A stretch of DNA of 64,000 nucleotides from Deltaproteobacteria bacterium HGW-Deltaproteobacteria-6 (GTDB lineage: Bacteria > Desulfobacterota > Syntrophia > Syntrophales > Smithellaceae), in contig PHAT01000003.1 of assembly GCA_002840435.1 (NCBI GenBank), positions 248,001-312,000 of the forward strand, in the 5' to 3' direction. The notes below the pieces were generated by a model. It was given only the letters and a program-made list of their open reading frames with translations. It was not told the origin of the DNA and did not search any database. The position numbers and the translations under genes are program-made. Below, piece after piece: positions 58,180 through 64,000 of this stretch. Every line of letters begins with the position of its first letter. Positions within the stretch are counted from its first letter, which is position 1.

Positions 58180-58201
58180 ATCACTAAACCTCATCGATCA
58201 G

Positions 58202-58326
58202 GCCGTTGTTCAATATTAACTGTAACATTTTAATATCATAACCGGCATAAGGAGCCGTAACGAAACAGAGAGAAATGTAACCGTCTTGCCACCCGCATGG
58301 GTGGTTATTTCTTAACGGCCCCTAAG
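58202..58326 (-). repeat. Dispersed two-hairpin repeat, copy 3 (long form)
   Basis: In reverse orientation it reads CTTAGGGGCCGTTAAGAAAT, then the CCACCC-atgc-GGGTGG hairpin, GGTTACATTTC, GTTACGGCTCCTTATGCCGG, GATATTAAAATGTTACAG and TTAATATTGAACAACGG. ATATTAA and TTAATAT flank the TGTTACAG loop as a second stem. It lies directly upstream of bioD in the same sense, between the divergent bio genes. The rest of the spacer (58327-58533) shows no recognisable biotin-repressor site. Confidence 0.85.
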
Positions 58327-58533
58327 TAACGCTGCCATATCAAAAGACGATACGCATAGCAACGAAGAAAGTAATGGCGCCGTCAGGGAGTAAGCGGCAC
58401 CTGCAAAATATTTTGTCGGGGCCTGTTCTTTTTTATCCGGAATTGTGATAAAGCGACCTCACTATCCGGAACATTTGGTAAAGACAGTGCTTCCTGATTA
58501 ATCTTATATCCGTCTGAACACAAAAGGCAGAAA

Positions 58534-59601
58534 GTGCAAACCATGGATTTGATCGATAACTTAAAAACCAAAGCTATCAAGGGAAAGGGGGCAGGCGTTT
58601 CCGAGGCCCAGGAACTTTTCATTGAAGGCTCTTCAAGCCCTTACCGCGTTTTCGCCGCGGCCTCCGAAATCCGGGAACACTTCAAAGGGAAAGAGATCAG
58701 TCTTTGCGGAATCAGCAATGCCAAGTCAGGCCGTTGTTCCGAAGACTGTAAATTCTGCGCGCAATCATCTCACTATTCAACCGATGTTCCTTCCTATCCG
58801 CTCAAACCCGCGCGAGACATTATCGCCGAGGCTGCGTTGGCCAAAAAAGACGGCGCTGCGTTCTTCGGGATTGTTACCAGCGGAAAACGCGTGAAAGCCA
58901 AAAAGGAATGGACGGAAATCTTTAAAGCCATCGCCGGTATGAACCAAATCGGCATGCACCCGTGCGCGTCTCTGGGCATTATTGATGCCGACATCGCCTG
59001 CCAACTCAAAGCCGCCGGCCTGTTTCGTTATCATCACAATCTGGAAACGGCGCGCAGCTATTTTAAAAATATCTGCACAACGCATGACTACGAAGAAAAT
59101 GTGGAAACGATTCGCGTCGCGAAAGCTGCCGGATTATCCGTCTGCGCCGGCGCCCTGATCGGCATGGGAGAGGGCGTCACGCACCGCATTGAACTGGCCG
59201 CGACCCTGCGCCAGTTGAATGTTGATTCGGTTCCCGTCAACATTCTCAATCCGATCAAGGGAACGCCCCTGGAACATTTACACCCTTTGCCGCCAATGGA
59301 AATTCTCATGACCATCGCGGTCTTTCGTTTTATGCTGCCGGATAAGGACATCAAACTGTGCGGCGGCAAGGAAAAGAATCTGCGGCAGCTGCTGCCGCTG
59401 GGTATTATCGCGGGAGCCAATTCCCTGATGACGGGCAATTATCTGACGACTACGGGACGGGACAGCCGGCTGGATCACGAAATGATTACCGATCTGGGGC
59501 TTGTTCCGACACGGGAGCGCGATGCCTGCCGCTGCAGCATGGAAGGGCAAAATGCCTGCTTGGCCGACACAACCGCAAAAAGAAAACCAGCAAGGAAATA
59601 A
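58534..59601 (+). CDS. bioB: Biotin synthase
   Basis: A 355-residue radical-SAM enzyme inserting sulfur into dethiobiotin. The cluster motif CSEDCKFC lies at residues 68-75, followed by the BioB pattern NHNLET-like RYHHNLETARSYF, GLIGMGE-like ALIGMGEGVTHR and VPVNILNPIKGTPLE. The C-terminus is Cys-rich (DACRCSMEGQNAC). I use the GTG at 58534 because AAGG lies 6 bases upstream; an ATG three codons later is possible. Divergent from bioDFA. Confidence 0.94.
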   Translation: MQTMDLIDNLKTKAIKGKGAGVSEAQELFIEGSSSPYRVFAAASEIREHFKGKEISLCGISNAKSGRCSEDCKFCAQSSHYSTDVPSYPLKPARDIIAEAALAKKDGAAFFGIVTSGKRVKAKKEWTEIFKAIAGMNQIGMHPCASLGIIDADIACQLKAAGLFRYHHNLETARSYFKNICTTHDYEENVETIRVAKAAGLSVCAGALIGMGEGVTHRIELAATLRQLNVDSVPVNILNPIKGTPLEHLHPLPPMEILMTIAVFRFMLPDKDIKLCGGKEKNLRQLLPLGIIAGANSLMTGNYLTTTGRDSRLDHEMITDLGLVPTRERDACRCSMEGQNACLADTTAKRKPARK

Positions 59602-59734
59602 CAATTCCTCCGTTGATGATGGAGAATGAAAAGCCTTTACAGATCTTGCCACACCTCTGACTGTCTGGTGTTGGTGCGTCATCAAAGTTGATGGTTACCG
59701 GCTGAAATATTCACAATCCCGAACTTACCCGTCC

Positions 59735-62617
59735 TCAGGGGAGCGCAAGGGGGAAATCCATCCCCTGGAGGCTTTTCTGGGGAATCTGCTCATAGCCCCA
59801 TTTTCTGTACGTCAGCTTCGGCAGGGTTTCTTCCACATAGGTGGCAAGACCGTTGACCGTCACCTTGCCCTCCCGGTCTTTGGCCGCGCCGCTCATCCCC
59901 TGGAGAATCGTATAGGTAAAAACACCGTGTCCTTCATAGCCTTCAAGGGCTGCCTTATCCTTGCTCGAAGCTACGATGGTAGAGCGTCCCGTAGCCTTGC
60001 TCAAACGGGCAACGGCTGTCTTCTCTACGATGTTGCGGGAAGCCACCGCCTCGGCAAAGGAGCCGCTGTTGCAGGTGTCCAGGAGCAGCAAAGACTTCAT
60101 GGCCTGGATGTGTGCAAGATTCTTCATCAGGTCATCTTTTGAAATTCCCTGCTGCCGGATGGCATCCTCGCCCGTAAAACGGAAATCGACCGGAAGAAAA
60201 TAATAGTTCCCGTCCTTCTCATAGGTAATCCCGTGACCGGCCAGGAACAGCACAAAAACATCGTCTCTTTTTGTCTTGCTTCCCACTTCCCGAAAGGCCT
60301 TTTCCACTCCCACGCGGGTTGCTGCGTCGTCGTATACGGTTTTAACCACGACCTTGCCGAAAAGACGTTTGCCGCCCGTCCGGATGCTTTTAACAAGATC
60401 GGCGGCGTCGGAAATGGGGTATTTGAGACGCAGATCACCATCCCGGTATTTGTTCACAGCAACAACCAACATGTAAAGATCGGGTCTTTCTTTATCGCCT
60501 GAATGGAAGGTGATATTGATTTCCGCCCGGTTTGACTCAATGGTATTGGCCTTGTTCTTTGCCATAAGCGCAATGAGATTTTTGCCCCTGTTCAGGGTGA
60601 CTATATGCTCAAATTCCATGCAGGCGGGTTTTGCAATTTTTCCCTTCACCTTAAGGCTGCGGCCACTGGTGTCCAATACTATCGGCATACCGGTCAGGTA
60701 TAACGTCACATCGCCAATGCCGCCCCCCTGGCTGCAGATTTCGCCTTTGACCGCCACATCCCGGCTGGACGTGCTGCCCGGGGCGCTGATCATGCGGACA
60801 ACCGGCGGCAGCGTATTGGTGCGAAGCAGGCGATTTACGTCCACGGCTCCGGCGTATTCGGAAATGTCCTTCCCCTGGAATTTTGCCATCACGAGGTCCG
60901 GGCGATAGAATTGGTCATAGAGCTTGTCCACACCGATAAATTGCGCCTCTTTGTCCTTCCCCTGGTTCAGATGATAGCCGATCAACTCCGCGCCGCCTTT
61001 CGAGGTATCGAAGAAGCCTTCGGGTGTCCACAGGACCCAGCGCTTTTGATCGTTGTGCGGGAAGAAGGCGAGAATTTCTTTTCCATCGGCCATTCGATAC
61101 CAGCGGATCGTCCCGTTGCCAAAGGCGGCCACAGCCAATCTGCCGTTGCCGGCAATATTCACTGCCCAGGTGGTGTCGGGAACGGAAACTTTCCACTTTT
61201 CCTTTCCTTCCCGGTCAAAGAGACTGAGGCTCCAGTCCGCGCCTAAAAGAAAACTGTCTCCATCCGGGGCAATGGCCAGGCTTCGGGATTTTTCGTATGG
61301 ATCCAGTTTTAAATCTTTTCCGTTCAATTCTGGTTCGTAGTTTTTCCAGCTCGTTATTCGGAGAGCCGGTGACTCCGTAACGGGCGGAAAGAGGCTTGTG
61401 TCCTGTGCAGAGGCTGATACCAGCCGTCTTGTGTTCACGTCAAACCGTGCGGGAGATTTACCCCACGCTTCATAACAAAACTGGATATAGGCGCCATCGG
61501 AGGAAATGAGAAGCTCATCGGAAGTGGCCCGGTAATCGGCAACAACGGGAGTAAGGTAAAGTTTCCGGTTGCCTGCGCGGTCATAGACGCCCCAGGCAGG
61601 GTCGGCACCACTGTAGATAAAACCTCCGTCTTTCAGCGGGCGGATATCCGTGATGGTATTGGCCGCTCCGGGGATGCTGGAACGTTTTCCGCGGCCCCCA
61701 TTTTCCCAAACAAAGACGGGGCATCCTTTACCATCATGATACCGGCCGCCGCCGTAAAGCACATCGCCGTCGGCTGACCAGGAAACCTTGCTGATATTGC
61801 CAACGTTAATCCCTTCTGTATCGGGTGAGTAGAGGTATGAAAGGTTGTGGCCGGACAAAACATCCACTTTTGTGGAATCACTGAATCCCACAGCGATCTT
61901 TTGTCCGTCCGGCGAAAAGCTGACGGAGCTTGTCTGACTGCCTCCCGGCGCTTTTTCTTTGGCGATCAACCGGAAATCGCGGCTGTAGAGGCGCAGATAT
62001 CCATCCCGGGAGGAGGTAACCAGCCGGCCGTCATGGGTAAAATCGGCGCTATCGCTCTGGCTGCCGTAATTTCTGTCCTCGCCTGCAAGGCCGAGGTCGT
62101 CTGTTCTGTATACACGGACACCGTTGTTTTTTTCTCCCAGACAAGCGGCAAGATAGCGGCCGTCACGTGAGTAGGCCAGGTGGAATATCACATTGGGCAG
62201 TCCGGAAATCCGCTTCAAAAGCCTGCCCGTGGCGCGGTCGAAAAGGTAAATCGTATCACCGGAATCACTGCCCAGTTCCGTCCATCCTCCGCAGGCAATC
62301 TGACGCCCGTCTGGCGAAATGGCCACGGCATAGAGCTTCCCTTCGTTCTCTTTGCCGATGGGCGGCCGGAGGACACGAACCAGACGGCCTGACGGCAGTT
62401 CCCAAAGGCGCACCGTCTTGTCTTCAGATGCGGTCACCAGCCAGCGGTTGGCGGCATCCACGTCGATTCTTTTTATGTTTCCCGCATGCATCCCCGTTTC
62501 CAGACGCAGGATGGGTTCTTGATGAGGCTCACCGGCCGTTGCCAGGCGATTACCGCCCCATAGAAGGAGCAGGCAGGAAAGTGCGGCCAGCATGGATGCA
62601 AGAAATGTTCTTCTCAT
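59735..62617 (-). CDS. Secreted WD40-caspase protein
   Basis: A 960-residue protein with a signal peptide or N-terminal anchor (MRRTFLASMLAALSCLLLLW). Residues about 40-560 are WD40 repeats (AVAISPDGRQIACGG, VSFSPDGQKIAVG, LVTASEDKTVRLWEL). A beta linker follows (590-720). The last 230 residues are a C14-type caspase fold: FVLFLAGHG with catalytic His 795 and SLLLLDTCNSG with catalytic Cys 849. Both catalytic residues are intact. The propeller probably selects a partner or substrate and the caspase cleaves it, in the periplasm or at the surface. AGGGAGGG precedes the ATG. Second in a unit with the 333-residue gene. Confidence 0.85.
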   Translation of the reverse strand: MRRTFLASMLAALSCLLLLWGGNRLATAGEPHQEPILRLETGMHAGNIKRIDVDAANRWLVTASEDKTVRLWELPSGRLVRVLRPPIGKENEGKLYAVAISPDGRQIACGGWTELGSDSGDTIYLFDRATGRLLKRISGLPNVIFHLAYSRDGRYLAACLGEKNNGVRVYRTDDLGLAGEDRNYGSQSDSADFTHDGRLVTSSRDGYLRLYSRDFRLIAKEKAPGGSQTSSVSFSPDGQKIAVGFSDSTKVDVLSGHNLSYLYSPDTEGINVGNISKVSWSADGDVLYGGGRYHDGKGCPVFVWENGGRGKRSSIPGAANTITDIRPLKDGGFIYSGADPAWGVYDRAGNRKLYLTPVVADYRATSDELLISSDGAYIQFCYEAWGKSPARFDVNTRRLVSASAQDTSLFPPVTESPALRITSWKNYEPELNGKDLKLDPYEKSRSLAIAPDGDSFLLGADWSLSLFDREGKEKWKVSVPDTTWAVNIAGNGRLAVAAFGNGTIRWYRMADGKEILAFFPHNDQKRWVLWTPEGFFDTSKGGAELIGYHLNQGKDKEAQFIGVDKLYDQFYRPDLVMAKFQGKDISEYAGAVDVNRLLRTNTLPPVVRMISAPGSTSSRDVAVKGEICSQGGGIGDVTLYLTGMPIVLDTSGRSLKVKGKIAKPACMEFEHIVTLNRGKNLIALMAKNKANTIESNRAEINITFHSGDKERPDLYMLVVAVNKYRDGDLRLKYPISDAADLVKSIRTGGKRLFGKVVVKTVYDDAATRVGVEKAFREVGSKTKRDDVFVLFLAGHGITYEKDGNYYFLPVDFRFTGEDAIRQQGISKDDLMKNLAHIQAMKSLLLLDTCNSGSFAEAVASRNIVEKTAVARLSKATGRSTIVASSKDKAALEGYEGHGVFTYTILQGMSGAAKDREGKVTVNGLATYVEETLPKLTYRKWGYEQIPQKSLQGMDFPLALP

Positions 62618-62643
62618 CGCCTTTTCCCTCCCTTAAGCATCTG

Positions 62644-63645
62644 TTAACAGATATCCTCCGCAAAGACCTTGTCCAGCCAGAAAAGGATCTCCGACGGCAG
62701 GGCGAGATAGGGTCGGACTTCACAGCCACTGCGCAAGATGACATCGTCCCTTGTTATCATGTCCCAGGGCGCAGCCATGGCCAGCGAGAGAATCCTCTCT
62801 TCCGGATCCGGATAAACAGGGAGGACCAGCCTTTCTTTTGCATAGGCAAGGTCCATGAAGCGTCTGGCCGAAGCCTTGTCCAGGTTTTCCGGCCCCGGCT
62901 CCACCACCGGAACATCCCAGGACCCGGCAAGGATGCGAAGCACGGTATTGCGGTCCATGAGTCCCTGCCCGATCGCGATTTCATGGACGAAGCCGCACCG
63001 CTCATCCGCCGCCTGTTTCAGCCTCCGGCAGGCCGCCTGAAGAACCGCAGACCGGATATCCCCGTCGACCAGGATGAGGTCATTAAGCTGCCCGCGTATG
63101 TCCTTCGCCGCTTCAATTTCCGCCGCGCGGACGCGCTCGGCGGCCCGGGCTTTCATCCAGTCATAGAGTGATTCCTTCAGCGCCAGCAGCTTTCCGATCC
63201 CCGCGTCTTCGGGCTCCTGCAGAAGACGCTCTACCGGCCAGCGCATATCCGCATCGTTTAAATCACGTCCGAAAAGCACCGTCTCGATAAGATACCAGGG
63301 ATAGAGGACCTGAGCAACGTCATCTGCAAACATCTGCCCTTCGGTCCGGATCTTGAGCGTAAGGACCTGCCGCAGGACGAAGCCGTCCGAAAGTGGTGCG
63401 AAGCGGGCCTTCCAGAAGAACCTCACGGAATCGATGTGGTCCCTGAAGATCAGCAAGTCCAACCCTTCGGATTGCATAAACCATCTGGAGTCCATGCCTT
63501 CGGGCCGATGTCCGGCGCAGATCTTCTCAAATTCGGCGGCCGTGAACGGAACACAGGCTGAGATATCCCGAAGCTCTTCCGGCTTGGGAAGAAGCGAAGT
63601 GAGCTCTTGCAGGATTATTTTCGAGTCGGACAAACTGTCATTCAT
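62644..63645 (-). CDS. Protein with MshEN-like C-terminal domain, partner of the caspase gene
   Basis: A 333-residue protein without signal sequence. The C-terminal 110 residues follow the MshEN/GspE N-terminal pattern: IAIGQGLMDRNTVLRILAG, VPVVEPGPENLDKASARRFM, LVLPVYPDPEERILSLAMAA, PWDMITRDDV, a fold that binds c-di-GMP in some pilus ATPases. No ATPase follows. An N-terminal segment, HRPEGMDSRWFMQ, recalls a small domain of unknown function often written PExMxDRWF; that is from memory. GAGG lies 7 bases before the ATG at 63645. It precedes the caspase gene by 26 bases. I do not know its function. Confidence 0.6.
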   Translation of the reverse strand: MNDSLSDSKIILQELTSLLPKPEELRDISACVPFTAAEFEKICAGHRPEGMDSRWFMQSEGLDLLIFRDHIDSVRFFWKARFAPLSDGFVLRQVLTLKIRTEGQMFADDVAQVLYPWYLIETVLFGRDLNDADMRWPVERLLQEPEDAGIGKLLALKESLYDWMKARAAERVRAAEIEAAKDIRGQLNDLILVDGDIRSAVLQAACRRLKQAADERCGFVHEIAIGQGLMDRNTVLRILAGSWDVPVVEPGPENLDKASARRFMDLAYAKERLVLPVYPDPEERILSLAMAAPWDMITRDDVILRSGCEVRPYLALPSEILFWLDKVFAEDIC

Positions 63646-63723
63646 CGTATTTCCTCGGAAAGCGATAGCTGATCGTCCTGTCTCATTCATCGGGACCCCA
63701 TATTGTTTGGCAACCCCCTTTTT

Positions 63724-63760
63724 AAGAAAAAAACCCCGCCTCTCTTCAGAAACAGGGTTT
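63724..63760 (-). terminator. Intrinsic terminator in the leader of the caspase unit
   Basis: On the minus strand AAACCCTG (63760-63753) pairs with CGGGGTTT (63738-63731), with one G-U pair, then a T-run (63733-63727). It lies about 80 bases before the 333-residue gene and overlaps the end of a nine-codon ORF, so it may be an attenuator or the end of a short RNA. Confidence 0.65.
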
Positions 63761-63775
63761 CAATAATTTCACCAT
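63746..63775 (-). CDS. Nine-codon leader ORF (MVKLLKPCF)
   Basis: On the minus strand AGAGGTGATGCC leads directly into ATG and then VKLLKPCF and stop. The last codons lie in the ascending arm of the terminator, so translation would disturb the hairpin. Whether the peptide is made is unknown. Leader peptide is the simplest reading. Confidence 0.4.
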   Translation of the reverse strand: MVKLLKPCF

Positions 63776-64000
63776 GGCATCACCTCTAAAAATGGTTAAA
63801 TTATTTATTAATTATTGACAATGCCTTAATCACTGCATTTTCATGTGCTCCCAAGCCATATAAAAGTCAAGAGGATGTTTCCATCAATCATCATTTAGAA
63901 AAAAGTGGATGTTCGTCCCAATTGCCGATTAGCATGATGACAAGAAGAAAGACATATTTCTCAAGTATGCAAAACCAGGATGAGCCGGGATAAAATATTG
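63776..64000. other. AT-rich end of window, no gene seen
   Basis: With the leader at 63646-63775 this makes a 355-bp stretch without a normal gene. I see AT-rich sequence and a minus-strand TTGACT at 63870 without a good -10. Nothing else is supported. Confidence 0.5.

Overview
The window looks like a chromosomal segment of a Gram-negative, anaerobic, syntrophic or sulfate-reducer-like bacterium of the old Deltaproteobacteria (Desulfobacterota, most like Syntrophales such as Syntrophus or Smithella). This is an inference from gene content: outer-membrane porins, LolA- and YadA-type surface proteins, two sigma-54 response regulators each next to a sigma-54 promoter, a 620-residue acyl-CoA dehydrogenase beside an ADP-forming acyl-CoA synthetase, short-type LeuC/LeuD, PilZ proteins and many low-oxygen Fe-S enzymes. 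I saw no rRNA, tRNA, CRISPR array, phage or intact insertion sequence.

Layout. 0-5 kb: partial porin, an 811-bp spacer with an inverted-repeat pair, a PilZ protein, a 34-residue lysine-rich protein and a beta-CASP nuclease. 5-12 kb: an MFS exporter with an unrecognised 741-residue protein, then divergently an unusual fusion of a classical aldehyde dehydrogenase with an iron alcohol dehydrogenase, preceded by a clear promoter and operator-like half-sites. 12-18 kb: small secreted and cytosolic proteins, then acyl-CoA dehydrogenase, ADP-forming acyl-CoA synthetase and a TetR regulator whose palindrome covers its own -10. 18-26 kb: NfeD/SPFH membrane pair, QueG-like enzyme, PH-domain protein, ferredoxin-nitroreductase and an MrfA/MrfB-type DNA repair pair.

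26.9-32.8 kb is the most unusual block: a 7TM hybrid histidine kinase, a sigma-54 response regulator, then a sigma-54 promoter framed by three TGTCC-N6-GGACA palindromes, driving a small Os1348/NHLP-like protein and a YadA-like trimeric surface protein, closed by a strong terminator. It reads as one self-contained sensor-to-surface circuit. A second sigma-54 circuit follows at 33.7-37.8 kb: a ZraSR-like kinase/regulator pair divergent from a consensus sigma-54 promoter and a ZraP/Spy-like periplasmic protein.

38-42 kb: a four-gene ABC/FtsX/LolA-like/beta-barrel export module. 42-47 kb: leuACDB, preceded by a leucine-rich leader peptide and a strong terminator, a textbook attenuator layout. 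47-54.7 kb: signalling proteins, a standalone MetH-activation-like domain, a CmpB-HD fusion, a DUF523-DUF1722 protein, a CBS pair and HtpX. 54.9-59.6 kb: biotin synthesis (bioDFA divergent from bioB). 59.7-63.8 kb: a secreted WD40-caspase protein and its partner, with a tiny ORF plus terminator in the leader.

A dispersed two-hairpin repeat of about 110-130 bp occurs three times (18.1, 37.8 and 58.3 kb). Each time it lies just upstream of, and in the same orientation as, an operon.
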